Assembly: GCA_000507305.1 (NCBI GenBank)
Contig: DF239541.1
Coordinates: 1 to 64,000 of the forward strand
From: Breviolum minutum Mf 1.05b.01
Lineage: Eukaryota > Sar > Dinophyceae > Suessiales > Symbiodiniaceae
DNA length: 64,000 nucleotides
Reading direction: 5' to 3'
This document shows, one piece after another, positions 22,828 through 33,749 of the stretch. The notes below the pieces were generated by a model, which worked only from the letters and a program-made list of their open reading frames with translations, was not told the DNA's origin and did no database searches. Within the stretch, counting starts at the first letter, position 1. Each line of letters begins with the position of its first letter. The position numbers and the translations under genes are program-made.

Positions 22828-22956
22828 TGTCAAATCTCAACACTTTTGGAGGTTTTCTATTGTTTGTATCCGCTTGGTTTCAGGGTCAAACTCCCAGCCC
22901 CATCCTGAAGCTACATTTTTTTTTGAAGGGTAGGTCTGGAGAATACCTGTGTGTTT

Positions 22957-23056
22957 CTTGTTGGTGGTTCCAAATGTTTTTTATTTTCACCCTAGGGAAA
23001 TGATCCAATTTGACTTGCGCATATTTTTCAAATGGGTGGTTGAAACCACCAACTAG
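22957..23056 (+). mobile_element. Family A element, copy 1
   Basis: Left terminus TTGTTGGTGGTTCCAAATG, right terminus GGTTGAAACCACCAACTAG. The interior has TTTTTATTTTCACCCTA, GAAATGATCCAATTTGACTT and a pyrimidine run. This is a type copy of the most frequent family. Confidence 0.9.
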
Positions 23057-23125
23057 GAATTTTCTTGTTGTTCCTGTTCTTTCCCCCCTTTTTCTCAGTG
23101 AAAAACAAGTTTGGGGGGACTTATG

Positions 23126-23284
23126 ATTATGGCCGGTCAACCCAACCCCCCAACGTACCCCCCTCGAAATAAGGCCTTGTTAAGAGTTTACCAACCATTG
23201 GTTTCCCTTAATAAGGCCTTATTAAACCCTTATTTCTGGGGGGGGGGGGTACGTTACTGGGGGGTTGGTTGACCGGCCATGATA
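23126..23284. mobile_element. Long inverted-repeat element (~159 bp)
   Basis: Outer arms GGCCGGTCAACCCAACCCCC and GGGGGTTGGTTGACCGGCC are near-perfect inverse copies, followed inward by ACGTACCCCCC / GGGGGGTACGT and by AAATAAGG / CCTTATTT, with a second AAGGCCTT pair inside. It could fold into one long hairpin. No second full copy was seen in the window; 31230-31335 has weak similarity. Confidence 0.85.
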
Positions 23285-23306
23285 TGAAGCATTCAATGGG
23301 AACCAG

Positions 23307-23384
23307 GTCCTTGGAGGCTCAGATGGCTTCCTTCCGAACACGTACTGCGGCCCTGGAGGACGGGCGGAGGAAGTTTTCGTTGAA
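23307..23384 (+). CDS. Plus-strand exon, unknown protein
   Basis: AACCAG|GTC to GTTGAA|GTGAGC is 78 bp, open in phase 0 (VLGGSDGFLPNTYCGPGGRA then EEVFVE). A second frame is also open (MASFRTRTAALEDGRRKFSL), so the frame is not certain. It begins just after the long inverted repeat. Confidence 0.5.
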
Positions 23385-24088
23385 GTGAGCCATGCAAGTG
23401 AGACACGGGGTTCCTTACTTTCCATTAAAATCCTGGTTGTTTAATAGGGATCCTTATGTCGTGGTTTGTTAAATTTCTACATTCCCCACATTACTGGGTT
23501 GGAAATTTCATCCCCTACATTACCTCCCTAACCAGGGGCCCTTTTTTCATTGCTCAAGTGAAAGTGTTGTTCTAAGAGATGGTATCGGTAATGCTTCTGC
23601 AGACTTTTCAACTAAACATACCAGCACTACCTTCAGCAAGATGAAATTTAATTGTTGAACGGTTGAATAAGGCGCAGTTGAAAAAAGGCCCAGTTGAAAG
23701 ATGTAACAGAACTCCCCCAACAAAAACACGTAAAAGATGAGACATCTAAAGTCATTGGTTAACCCAGGATCCAATCTGGGAGATGAGCAAACTTGCTTTA
23801 TGGTGTGATTGATCCTTAGCAGATTTTGTTGGTGATACAGTGATATCTATATACAGTAATATACTGTATGTCTGTAGATGTGTGTAGTATTTATATATAT
23901 ACGTATATATACCTCATATACCTCACCAGTAAGGGAGAACCAAAGAGCCAGGGATGGTGTGTTTCCTTGCATTTGTCCGGCAGCTGCCTTTTTACCCAAA
24001 TTCTTGGAATGACAACGGCCATGAACAGAGTTTCACTCCCTTATGCCAGCTGGATGCGGAGAACTTTTCCCATTTGCTCTTGCCTTCT

Positions 24089-24190
24089 CCCTCCTTGAAA
24101 CTAACAGCTTGCCCCTGAAAATAGACCGTCCCAAAAGGAAGCTAATATTCCAACCATCCAATTTCAAGTGCGAACTAGCATAGGTCACCC
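24089..24190 (-). mobile_element. Family B element, inverted copy
   Basis: Left end CTCCTTGAAACTAACAGC; interior CCAAAAGGAAGCTAATATTC, then CAACCATCC, then CAATTTCAAGTGCGAAC, which is the family interior in reverse. A possible exon (TPLCQLDAENFSHLLLPSPS) ends at its left edge. Confidence 0.6.
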
Positions 24191-24305
24191 CGATCTCGTT
24201 TCCTTCAGATGGTCATGTCAGATACCAACTACTTTTGATGGCTCAGAAAAAAAATGCCCCAGTGCATAGAAATAGTGAAAATTCCACCATTCATTTGTGT
24301 ATACA

Positions 24306-24427
24306 CCACCTCCGAACTTCAACATAGCCCCTGAAAAATTACTATAGTCCAAAAAGAAAAAATTGTCTTTCAACAATGATTTCTTCAGGGGCAAGCTGTT
24401 TAACTTCCAACTTCAGGGGTGTATACA
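24306..24427 (+). mobile_element. Family B element, degraded copy
   Basis: CCGAACTTCAACATAGCCCC and CTGAAAAATTAC at the left, CTTCAGGGGCAAGCTG and CCAACTTCAGGGGTGTA at the right. The middle is diverged. Confidence 0.5.
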
Positions 24428-24509
24428 TCCGGTTTGTAAATATACCTCCCTTTCGGTCGCTTATAAGTCGTGGGGAAACGGCCCTTCAACTCTTCAACAT
24501 CTCCTCCAG

Positions 24510-24578
24510 GGCGAGGTGGCACAACTTCGGGCTGAGTCACAGGCGGAGAAGAAGAGGATGGAGATGGAGATGTCTAAG
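24510..24578 (+). CDS. Plus-strand exon, coiled-coil type
   Basis: After CTCCTCCAG the frame reads GEVAQLRAESQAEKKRMEME then MSK, a charged helical segment typical of coiled coils. The donor is unclear (AAGG|GAGAAT would be a GA donor). A family E element starts 12 bp later. Confidence 0.55.
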
Positions 24579-24590
24579 GGAGAATGTCAT

Positions 24591-24702
24591 ATGGATGTTT
24601 CCAAAAATAGTGGGTTTTCCTCCCAAATCATCCATTGAAAAATAGGGTTTGCCATTAATCAACCATCCATTTTGGGGTATCCCTATTTTTGGAAACACCC
24701 AT
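24591..24702 (+). mobile_element. Family E element, copy 1
   Basis: Terminal repeats TGGATGTTTCCAAAAATAG and CTATTTTTGGAAACACCCAT; interior TTTTCCTCCCAAATCATCC and GGTTTGCCATTAATCAACCA. It matches 36876-36987 and 55658-55768. Confidence 0.9.
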
Positions 24703-24789
24703 ATCCATTTATGTTTTTTTTTATGGATGAAGTCTCAGAGATCGAAGTCTTTCCTTTTTTCGTCTTCCAAACCGAACTGTTTTTTTGGG

Positions 24790-24986
24790 GCTGGGTAAAA
24801 GAGTGTGGCAGCTTCCACCCGACCGGACAACAACAGCTTTTCTGAATCGCTCCTGCAAGGGACAAGATGAGGAAATCCGAAGGCGTGGAAACCCGGCGGA
24901 AACAGTGCTGAAAAGGGAGGCAACAAAAGCAGTTCGTTTCCGTGCCTCAATAAGTTCTTGGCAAGAAAAAATGGATAAACATGATG
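24790..24986 (+). CDS. Probable plus-strand coding segment
   Basis: A 68-codon open frame contains PPDRTTTAFLNRSCKGQDEE and VLKREATKAVRFRASISSWQ. The composition is helical and basic. Exon edges were not fixed, and a second frame (SVAASTRPDNNSFSESLLQG) is plausible for the first 60 bp. Confidence 0.4.
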
Positions 24987-24999
24987 GGTGAAAAGTTTA

Positions 25000-27270
25000 C
25001 GCACCATTGAAAACGAATGAATGGGAAATTACAGAACCTAAATGGACACCAAGAGCTGATTCCCTTCAGAAGGCAGGAAATTCATCCAAAACAATCTGAT
25101 ATTTCAAGACCATTATGTATTGGTATAGGTATCATGTCATTATTATGTGCATAAACAGGTATTTGTTTGTAGTTGCACAAGTATATATGTTTCTTTTATG
25201 AGAATGAATGCAATATCAACTCCAGATTAAAAAGTCAATAAAGCCTGTTGCATGTCTAGAGGGTTTGCACGCAAAAGGCTACATAGTGAAACATTTCCTA
25301 CTGAAAGGAACCCTGGAAGGTTATTTAAAGCCCAAACGGGTAGCAATGGCATTTAGGTTTGTTTGTTCATGTTTATTCCATGTTGAAAGCTTCCTGTTGG
25401 AACGAACTCTGAACGAAGACCTCTATACGTATGATATACGCGAATGGCCTACTTTCAGGGGGAAACTGTTATTTTCAGGGAGTGTATATCCGTCAAGATT
25501 CCCGTTGTGCTCGGAGAACAGGCTACGACAGGAACTTCAATCCAAGGCACGTTTTTGTTTAACGGCTTTCATTTCGAAAGGTGTTACGGGGGCCCATGGA
25601 AGAGGAGCCGGCGGTTGAAGCCCACAAATGGAGAGATTTGTCCTTTTCAATTGGGTATTTTTTGAGGTTCCGTGTTAAATTTTCAGGGGCCCGGAGAAAT
25701 ATTTTGGTGAGAATGACTTTCATTGAAACTAAGAAATGGCACCTGAAACACTGGGGTGGGAGTCGATGAGTTTCCTTTTGGGTTTCGGCTTCCGGGCGAG
25801 TTCGAACTGTTTGGGGATTGGGTAGTGTGTACACCTGTAAGGTACTGAACCAGTGATTTCGGGAATTCGGATGATGATACAAACCAAAACATGTGTTCCC
25901 TTCTACCCGAGTTTTTTGCGACTTGGTCCGTGGGTTTTCTGGGAGACGACTCTGGTTAAACAGTTCACCGAAGTTTTGCCTTCAGAAGATTTCTCGCCCA
26001 AAAAAAGGGTCCAGCTATTTTGGAGCCCCAAAATTCTCCCCAAATCACAGGGTAGGTGATTCATGAGATGTTTCTATGAAAGCAAATGCTTGGCTGATGT
26101 TTTGTTTGGTCCCTTGGTTACAATGGCCGAACTTGAGGTTCAAAATCTGCGGCTTGGCATCGTTCAGTCATTTTGCAAGCATATCAGCATCTCTTCTCCA
26201 AGTCCTGAGTAAGTATACGTTTTGTCGGCCAAAATCATGGCTTGGATAGCATGGGATTTGTGACTTGTGATGAAAAGTGGCGTTTCCTGGATGTTTATTC
26301 ATTTCCCAAGAGTCTGTTTTCCCTAGGAATCCAGTAATATTTATTCTCAGATGATGACTAGGGTGTCCAATCACCTCCTCAGCATAGTATTTAGGTTCCA
26401 TTACCATTCTCAGAAGGTGATTGGATATTGGGGTTTTTAGGATATGATATATTCCAACATGTCGTCTTTCGAGTGTCGATCCTCCAAAACGATTCTTGTG
26501 TTTCGGAGTGTCAGTTTGGTCCCTTTTGCAATTCGGCACTGCCTAGCCATGGTGGATTTGTTTGGTTTAATCGGTTTAATTATGTGTTTCATGCTAAAGC
26601 ACATCCATAGGTTTGTATCTTGTGAGCAAATATAGCTCAATTTATTGGCTGGAACCTGAGAATAATGATTTTCATAGAAGGGAAAACCTCCTCTCCCAAC
26701 GGGGTCCTCTATTTCGGGTTTCAGACATTGCGATGGAAAAAAGGCTTCGGCTTCAACTGACCTGAAGTCCTGAAGCGTAGATTGTTGGCTTGTTGCACCC
26801 AAAGCTTGCTAACATGAGCATGCCATAATAACACGCCCTATTTTTGTTGCAGTAGCTGTTTATATACATAATATACAGCATAAGTATTTGTTGGATGTAT
26901 TGAGTCATCTCTCTAATTGACACTTGTTTTTTAATCAACATAGACTTTCCCGTGTGCATCTCTAAAAGAGCTGCAGTGCTGCATCTACCGCATCATCGAT
27001 TCAACAGGAAGCAGAGCTGCAGCAGAAAGACTTCGAAGTGAAACGGCTTCAGATTTCTGCTGCAGTCTTCCTGGCCTATTTTGAAGAATTGAGCAATGAA
27101 GAAAATATAAGAAAATGGCTCCTTGGGTGTTTGTTATATGTCGGGATGAAAAACTATCCAGTTGTGTGGGGATTATTTTATAAACCATGACATAAGGATC
27201 TCTATGAACCAACCAGGATTCAATAGAAGGTACGGCCGGTTCTTTTTCGTGGCTCAATTGGTGGTGACTG
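25000..27270. other. Stretch with no confident exon
   Basis: A 136-codon plus-strand frame at 25208-25618 and scattered short frames are present, but no exon could be bounded by splice sites in phase. TTTTCAGGG words at 25455, 25477 and 25681 suggest old family-B remains. Confidence 0.35.
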
Positions 27271-27280
27271 TTGGCAACAG

Positions 27281-27340
27281 AAAGGCAAAAAAGACAAAGG
27301 TCGCAGGATTTCACTTAAATTGCCATCCAAAGTTTATCTA
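27281..27340 (+). CDS. Exon before a family A intron
   Basis: GGCAACAG|A then AAGGCAAAAAAG...; frame KAKKTKVAGFHLNCHPKFI with two bases left over (TA) at the donor ATCTA|GTTTGTGG. It joins 27443 in phase. Another open frame (KGKKDKGRRISLKLPSKVYL) exists but does not join. Confidence 0.5.
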
Positions 27341-27442
27341 GTTTGTGGTTTCAAAAGTTTTTTCATTTTCATCCCTAATTGGGGAAATGATCCAATTTTA
27401 CTACTATTTTTTTTTGGATGGGTTGGTTCAACCACCAAGCAG
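27341..27442 (+). mobile_element. Family A element acting as a whole intron
   Basis: The 102-bp element runs from GTTTGTGGTTTCAAAAG to GGTTGGTTCAACCACCAAGCAG. The donor GT is in its left terminal repeat and the acceptor AG ends the right repeat; TA + T restores a Tyr codon across it. Confidence 0.65.
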
Positions 27443-27650
27443 TTCTTATAAGATTTGGATTTTCCAGGCTTTTTCAGGATTTTGTTCCCCTCACAAAGGT
27501 GTCCCTTTGGTACCGGTAAAACCCCGCATGGTGCCAGGAGCAAAACAAGACCTTGCAGAGTTTCCTAAGGAATTCCTTTGTTGGGTCGACCTAAGTCCAG
27601 AATCATTTCGTCAGTTTTTCTTCCGTGGAGTTGAGAGGGAGCTGACAGAT
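27443..27650 (+). CDS. Plus-strand exon after a family A element
   Basis: This long open stretch reads SYKIWIFQAFSGFCSPHKGV, PRMVPGAKQDLAEFPKEFLC and WVDLSPESFRQFFFRGVERE then LTD, with a possible donor at ACAGAT|GTGGGG. The frame stays open to 27842, so the true end may be later. The product was not recognised. Confidence 0.65.
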
Positions 27651-28690
27651 GTGGGGAATCCGATCCTAAAAGCTCCTTGTTTTTTCCACCTTGAAAAACC
27701 AATCCGATCCACCTGGAAAAAGCAATCATATGGTCAGAGTATGACAAACCATGTGTATATAATAGCTAGTAGGGTCCCCACCTTGTTTCCGTTCTTTCCT
27801 CATCTCGGAGAAATGTGTGAATCATCAGTGGCTCCGATGTGAGAGGCCAACCAGCAAAATTATCCATAATTATGACCCTGGAATCCGTCGCTCCAGTTTT
27901 GAGTTGTATGTCAATGTATGCATGTTGTTTTGTTTAAAGGTGGAAACGACCAGAGAAAAGAAATAACGGTGCCACTTCAACCCGCGGGTGCAAAACTAGT
28001 TGGGAACTGCCATATTTTTCGGGGGAAGGGAAGACTTAAAGATGTGGATCCATGATGATCCAGTCGCTTACAGACCCTATGAAAACCCCATCAAAGGCAA
28101 GTAGGTTCTCATTGATTGCTTCTCAAAAGAAGATGGGTCGGAAACTCATAGTCCGAGTGGTGAAAAAATTGGGCCAAGTTGATTCTTACCCTAAGAATCA
28201 GCCAAGACCCTCCAAAAAAAGAGGGACTTGAACCTGAATGGAAAGGGGCCCATGGGATCTCCAGTTTCCATCAGTTTTCAGATCCAATGATTTAATTCCA
28301 GAGGTAGCTTCAACGAATCTTGCTATCCAGTTGGGGTTCTCAACGCAATTCAATTCAATAGCCAAGTACCAGCACTCTTGGGCGATTAGTGGTTGGGAAG
28401 CGGTGTAGCCAGAAATTCCTTCAAAATGCCCGATCCAGCAGATATTTCAAGTTCCATCATTGATCATGAGAAGTTCCGATTTCCTGGTCATACTGGATGG
28501 GGTTTCCTTCAAACTCATGCTGTAGGCTTTGGGTATGCCACAACAAATCCTTCAATTCTTGTCTGGGATTAAGGATACTGTCGTGGGATATCCATAGGGG
28601 TTACCTTTAGATGACCTTCCAATGACATTCCTGTTTCATAGGTGGTCAATCCCTTAGTTCCCACTGAAAGATATACAAATATATGTATGT

Positions 28691-28793
28691 ACACTCCGGT
28701 AAACTAACAAAGCTGGCTGGAAAATGGACCCAGATTGAAGATGTATGTCTATTGAACATGTGGATATTCCATTGCTATGTTAGTTTACCAGAG
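28691..28793 (+). mobile_element. Family D element, copy 1
   Basis: Termini CTCCGGTAAACTAACAAAGC and GCTATGTTAGTTTACCAGAG; interior GGCTGGAAAATGGACCCAGA and GTGGATATTCCATT. Its right end AG serves as the acceptor for the next exon. Confidence 0.85.
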
Positions 28794-28834
28794 GTTATAT
28801 GAAATTTGTTTTCCCCTATGTGCCAAACATTGAA
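28794..28834 (+). CDS. Small exon after a family D element
   Basis: ACCAGAG|GT, then YMKFVFPYVPNIE, donor GAA|GTTAAG; 41 bp. Confidence 0.45.
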
Positions 28835-29361
28835 GTTAAGCACTTTCCCTGAGCAACTCGACCGCTGAGAACGTGGCTCCTCCTGTGGGTGGTAGTCTCA
28901 CTTTACCCCCTGGAGTCTGGAAATCCCAGGGGGGGCGGCTGATGAGTTATTTGAGAAGTGTGGCTTTAGAAGGGAAATAACCTAGATGACTAGATAAAGC
29001 ATATATTTGATTTTTGTTGATCTCACTTGTATATCTTGTATTGGTTTTTAATCTAGATACTTTTAAATGAAATCAACAATTGATAGGATTTTTTTCATGA
29101 ACCCACCAGGATTTCGGTTTCATGGGAAGTATGAAGAGCGTGCAGGTTGAAGGTAGACTTTTGAGCGTGTCTGTGTCTCAAAAATGGGACGGCCCCGAAA
29201 AAAGAGGTTCCATGTCTTCATGGTGTCTTTTCCCAATTTTCACAACATCATCCAATGAGTGAGAATAAAGAACCGAATTTGGGTCACATAGGAGGTTATA
29301 CTATCCTTGAACCTTTGCTTATAGAGATTACTAGTGGAAATCCCGGAATTTAACCAACCAG

Positions 29362-29466
29362 AAGAATGGAAGACCGGTCAGCCTGGTTCAGCCGAATTGC
29401 AAGCTTCAATGATGTCCAGAAACCCGAAGCCCTGCTGTTTTGCTTCCCGAAGGAGATCAAAAAAAG
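29362..29466 (+). CDS. Plus-strand exon, unknown protein
   Basis: AACCAACCAG|AAGAATGG to AAAAAAG|GTGTCT. The most protein-like frame is RMEDRSAWFSRIASFNDVQK then PEALLFCFPKEIKK. A second frame (EEWKTGQPGSAELQASMMSR) is also open. Confidence 0.55.
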
Positions 29467-30018
29467 GTGTCTCTTATTCTTTAACGATCTTTAACGCAAT
29501 CTACACCCTAGAAAAGGAGATTCCGAAAACCGACGTGCACCTTTTTTCGAAACCATCATGTTAAGTTTTTCAGGTATACTGCTTTGAAAGTAGAGGGCAG
29601 ATGCATTTTGTTTTGCTTCATATTGTTGTGTGAACGTGTAGCATCGGAACACGTTAACCTTATTTGGGATGTTGAACTAATATACTTTGATTCTGGTGGA
29701 AGAAGGCTTCGGGTTTCTCATAGAAATGAAAGTTTGGTAGTGGTTGTGGGGTGCTAGGATGTCTGGATCGAATGGACGATCAACCATTGGCCACTAGGGT
29801 AAAACAACGTACTTAAGCATAGCTAGGGTATATCCTTTTCATTGATCCTAAATTCCAACGGTGCGTCCTATTGTACTTGTGCACTTTAGTTGTCAGCTTC
29901 CATAGTCAAGCAAAGGTTTGTTGGATGATTCATGTAAAGGATAACCAAAACTTTTGTGGAGTTTTTTTGAGGGTCCAAAAACCGACTCTAACAGCGTATT
30001 TGAAAGACTATGATGTTT

Positions 30019-30123
30019 ACACTCGAGTAAACTAACATAGCAATGAGAAATTGACCCTTGGAAGATGTATTTCCTATTTAAAATGGGGATATTCCATTGC
30101 TATGTTGGTTTACCAGATGGTAA
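30019..30123 (+). mobile_element. Family D element, copy 2
   Basis: Termini CTCGAGTAAACTAACATAGC and GCTATGTTGGTTTACCAG; interior ATTTCCTATTTAAAATGGGG. It matches 28691-28793. Confidence 0.9.
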
Positions 30124-30160
30124 GTCTATATATATATATCACCATTTTCCCGATACTAAG

Positions 30161-30355
30161 GTCCCAGCATTGCCGTTGGGCTGCCCTTCTCCACAACGCT
30201 GCACCACGCCACGAGTGGTGCCTACTGCGCCGGCACCAGTGCCAGTGACGATGGCCACGGTGCCAGCACACATGCAGGTGGATGGCCTCATGGTTGGCAA
30301 ACACAAACGCTTCAACAACATCCAACAGTTGGAAAACCTGCTTTCATTGGCCCTG
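30161..30355 (+). CDS. Plus-strand exon, Pro/Ala-rich
   Basis: ATACTAAG|GTC to GCCCTG|GTTGGT, 195 bp, exactly 65 codons: VPALPLGCPSPQRCTTPRVV, then a proline/alanine stretch, then MQVDGLMVGKHKRFNNIQQL and ENLLSLAL. GC content is higher than in the flanks. No family recognised. Confidence 0.65.
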
Positions 30356-30551
30356 GTTGGTGTTTTTTTGGGGGGTTTGGTACTCGTTTTAGGATTTCAA
30401 GCAAGTGACTATGTGGGTTGTAGTCCAAGCATTAAACTGAAGGTGGTTTTGCTTCAGATCGGTCACCACAGCGTTTTTAATTTGATATGTTTATAGGATG
30501 CAAAGTCAGTAAGCATATCTTAGAATATCAACTCAACAAATGATATGAACA

Positions 30552-30722
30552 GTCCTTCCTCTTCTATGATCCTTGCCATCAAACGAGATAACCTGCAAAA
30601 CCCACCGCCGAAAAAGAAAGGTGTATTCACCGTCGCCTGCCGTGCAGCTACGAGCAGTAGGCGGAGGTTCAGACTGATGGAGTGGTGGAGAGCTGAAGTG
30701 CATCAACATATGGGGTGGTACT
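30552..30722 (+). CDS. Exon before a family C intron
   Basis: TGAACAG|TCCTTCC..., frame SPSSSMILAIKRDNLQNPPP, KKKGVFTVACRAATSSRRRF and RLMEWWRAEVHQHMGWY, with one base (T) left over at TACT|GTTGATGG. The basic middle is notable. The upstream acceptor is tentative. Confidence 0.6.
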
Positions 30723-30835
30723 GTTGATGGTTCAGAAATCCCAAGGCCAACCATTTGGGATGTTGCTAAAACCTTGCAAATAATGGGATACTACCAACCT
30801 CAACTGGTGCAAGATTTCTGAACCATCAACAACAG
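30723..30835 (+). mobile_element. Family C element acting as a whole intron
   Basis: This 113-bp element starts GTTGATGGTTCAGAAATCCC and ends GATTTCTGAACCATCAAC(AA)CAG. The terminal GT is the donor and the terminal AG the acceptor. T + TA makes a Leu codon and both flanks stay open. Confidence 0.75.
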
Positions 30836-30879
30836 TAGAACAATTTTTGATGCGATCATCCATTGTTGACGATACTTTT
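30836..30879 (+). CDS. Small exon after a family C intron
   Basis: AACAG|TA, then EQFLMRSSIVDDTF, donor ACTTTT|GTATAT; 44 bp, in phase with the exon ending at 30722. Confidence 0.6.
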
Positions 30880-31402
30880 GTATATATATATATGTATATA
30901 GATGTTTACATGACGGAACTAGAACATCTACTATACAGTTCGTATTGTGAATTTTCTTTATACTCATACTAGTACATGTATTGGATTGTTTTACCCATTA
31001 GACTTCTATGTGTATGATCTATGTTTTCATACTGTATACACATAATGTAATTATACTATTACATTTACGTTTGTTCATTACCCCATGCATGAAGTTCTTA
31101 CATGGAGTTGTACAAAATCTCAAGCCCATCATAACCCCTGCAAATTGTGTTGTAAAGACTACTTTTCTTTTTGGGATGCTAACTTTTCACAGGTTTAAGT
31201 TTATCATGGCCTGGCTTTTCAACGTATCCCCCCTCCCGTATATAGATCGTATATAGTACCTCACCCAAAAATCACCCAACGGCCTCGATAAGGGAAAAAA
31301 TGGCCGCTGGGACACATGGTCCCTGAAATAAGGCCGTTGCCATGAAATCCGCAAGAAATCCGAAGGCTTTTTGGGTGGAACAGCTATGGCTAGGGAAACC
31401 AA

Positions 31403-31497
31403 TCCCATAGCATCCATGTACGGTATATTTACCTACATCTACCATAAAGATCAACCATTCATGTAGGTGTATATATACCATACAGGTAAGGGAAACC
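31403..31497 (+). mobile_element. Family G element, copy 1
   Basis: CCCATAGCATCCATGTACGG and TATATTTACCTACAT at the left, CATTCATGTAGGTGTATATA and CCATACAGG at the right. It matches 62497-62597, where the outer arms are complete. Confidence 0.65.
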
Positions 31498-31499
31498 AA

Positions 31500-31731
31500 C
31501 GGTTAATAAAGCCATGATTCACAAGCCGTTCAGCTTGAGATTGCTGTTTTTTTTCTGCTGAAGGTGAGACGCCGGTGCTTAGGCACCAGGGACTACGGGA
31601 AGGGCTTGACAGATTTGTCATGATTTGTCCAAAATCAAAACAAAAGAAAACACATGAGTTACAGTCACATGAATCGTGATTTGCCATTTTGATGTTGATG
31701 TCATCCTGCTGCTTGCCTTGTAGTTGTACTT

Positions 31732-31830
<99 letters not shown>

Positions 31831-33030
31831 CTTGTCGTTGTCGTTGTCGTTGTTGCTGTTGTTGTTTCTGTTGCTGTTGCTGCTGCTGTTGCTGCTGTTG
31901 CTGCGCTGCCATTGCTTGTGCTGCCCGTGGCAGTGGTACCAGGACTCCAACTCTGACGCACCGAGCAGTTCCAGTACTGCCAGTGAGATTGACGTCCTTT
32001 GGGCCGAAACGCTGCCGAGCGAGTTGGACTGTGGCATAGTTGGAGGGTACAATTGGAGGAGGATTCCCTTTTGCTGAGATAATTAGTTCCAGGCTGAATA
32101 ATTAAGACTCCTTAAGCGTGTTCACCATGTTTCACCTCTTGTTTTACTTGTTTCGCAAGTTTGCTGCATGACTAAGGTGAACGATGTTTTTCATCTCCTT
32201 TTATTTCAAAATCATCCAACTAGTCCTGCGTTTGGAGGTGGAAGTGTTATTCTTGGCCAAAAAATACCTCGCGTGTGGTGTTCTTTGTATTTGGGAATTC
32301 AGCCCAAGCTCCCTCCGCAGGGAAGGACCCAGGTTCCGAGGTGCTGGTTTCCTGTTACGCCACCAGAATCATCATAGCAAAAGGTGGTCTCAATTTCATT
32401 TTTTTGACGCTGCTAGAAAAGGGAGTTGGTTTGATATGCAGTATTAGTGATGAATTGAATTGGATTTGAATTGGTGCTTTGCATTTCGAAGTGTGGATGG
32501 CTGGTGCTAGGAAGGAAGCTAATAAGATCAAAGAAGCTGTTGATATCTAACAATTTGTACATAATAAGGAGCCAACCAGGTTCCCCTATGTTCCTAGCGG
32601 ACAGTTTAGGTAAGCATTTTGTGCCCACATGTTCCCTGTGACTTCACTAAGGCCACGGCAGGCGGGGTGGGAATGGTGGGATGTTGGATGGGAAGACCCA
32701 GATGGGCCAGTAGGATGTCATATCATATGGTGTATATGTTAATAAAAATCATGATATTGCATAGATGTAAGTTATATCTACATAGATATAGTTTCTATCT
32801 ATACACAGTGATAGCTGCAGAAACCCTAATCTAAAAAAACAGCGATGTCTTAAGGGTTGGTCGAACCTTTTTTGGGGGGAATCCCAAAGCACCTCGGCTG
32901 CTTGGGACTACCCTTCCCAACGGAGCTGTAATGTCCTGACCCCACTTGAACACTTTGGTAGACTTACTGTACATGGCTGTTTTTTAAAAATCCCCCGCAT
33001 CTTCAATATCTCAATGTTCCAGCTTGGCAA
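31500..33030. other. Stretch with simple repeats and no confident exon
   Basis: Dominated by the 31735-31905 trinucleotide tract. Open frames across it are produced by the repeats. Several short plus-strand frames at 32168-32450 lack splice support. Confidence 0.4.
31735..31905. repeat. Compound trinucleotide microsatellite
   Basis: (AGT)n from 31735, then (TTG)n to about 31830, then imperfect TTG/TCG/CTG repeats to 31905. All six frames stay open, giving poly-Q, poly-N, poly-T or poly-L artefacts. Confidence 0.95.
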
Positions 33031-33035
33031 CTAGT

Positions 33036-33112
33036 AACCCTCCAGGGAACGAATCCATATCCCAAAAGTACTTTCTGGATGGGGATATGTTAGTTTTTTT
33101 CGGAGGGTATCT
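33036..33112 (+). mobile_element. Family F element, copy 1
   Basis: AACCCTCCAGGGAACGAATC and CATATCCC at the left, GGGGATATGTTAGTTTTTTT and CGGAGGGTA at the right. It matches the intron-forming copies at 54766 and 61374. Confidence 0.65.
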
Positions 33113-33180
33113 GATTTCTAGTGGTTCCACCCCCAAAAGAAGGATGATTTCCGGGGAAATCAGGAGAAAAAAAAACCTAA

Positions 33181-33284
33181 ACTCCCTGAAACTAACATAG
33201 CACCTACCAGGAAGCTACCCCGAAAGGAAACTAATCTTCCAACCATCCATTTTCAGGTGCGAGCTGTTTTTTTCAGGGAGGGTA
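33181..33284 (-). mobile_element. Family B element, inverted copy
   Basis: Termini ACTCCCTGAAACTAACATAG and TTTTTTTCAGGGAGGGTA. The interior GAAAGGAAACTAATCTTCC / CAACCATCCATTTTCAGGTG is the reverse of copy 33494-33593. Confidence 0.85.
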
Positions 33285-33493
33285 AACTTGCAGGGGATAT
33301 GTTAGTTTCCTGCAGGGTATTTCCCTGGCATTTTTGAGCCACCCGACCGTAGGACCGTGGGGACCGTGAACTCTGTCAACTGACGTGATGGATTCCCCCA
33401 GTGATGAAAAAAATCAATCCCCAACCAAATGGTTGATTGATAGTGGATGATGGCAAAGAGAAATCCTCCAAACCATTTACATCAGTCAGTCAC

Positions 33494-33593
33494 ACTCCCT
33501 GAAAGTAGCAGTTCGCCCCTGAAAATGGACGGTTGGAATAATTACTAGTTTTCTTTTGAGACAGCCTATTTTCAAGGGCTATGTTAGCTTCAG
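33494..33593 (+). mobile_element. Family B element supplying a splice acceptor
   Basis: Left CACTCCCTGAAAGTAGCAG; interior CCCCTGAAAATGGACGGTTG and GTTTTCTTTTGAGACAGCC; right GCTATGTTAGCTTCAG|GGAGGG. The right-end CAG is the acceptor of the next exon. Confidence 0.8.
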
Positions 33594-33718
33594 GGAGGGT
33601 ACATTCAGGTTGGTAAGTTGGTACTTGGTAGATCCCCAGCTGGTGGAGGATGAAGGACGCTGGTGGTGTATTTTTGGAGGGGAATATCTCCAAATGAGAA
33701 TCCCTTTCATGCATGATA
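33594..33718 (+). CDS. Plus-strand exon after a family B element
   Basis: CTTCAG|G, then EGTFRLVSWYLVDPQLVEDE and GRWWCIFGGEYLQMRIPFMH then D, donor GATA|GTAAAT. The frame remains open to a TAA at 33745, an alternative end. Rich in Trp and hydrophobic residues; product unknown. Confidence 0.65.
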
Positions 33719-33749
33719 GTAAATCACCAACCTTAATCATCAACTAAGT

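Noticed and set aside
31451-32077. Long open frames with poly-Q, poly-N, poly-T and poly-L
   Set aside because: All six frames stay open because of the trinucleotide tract; no splice sites or non-repeat coding sequence support a gene.
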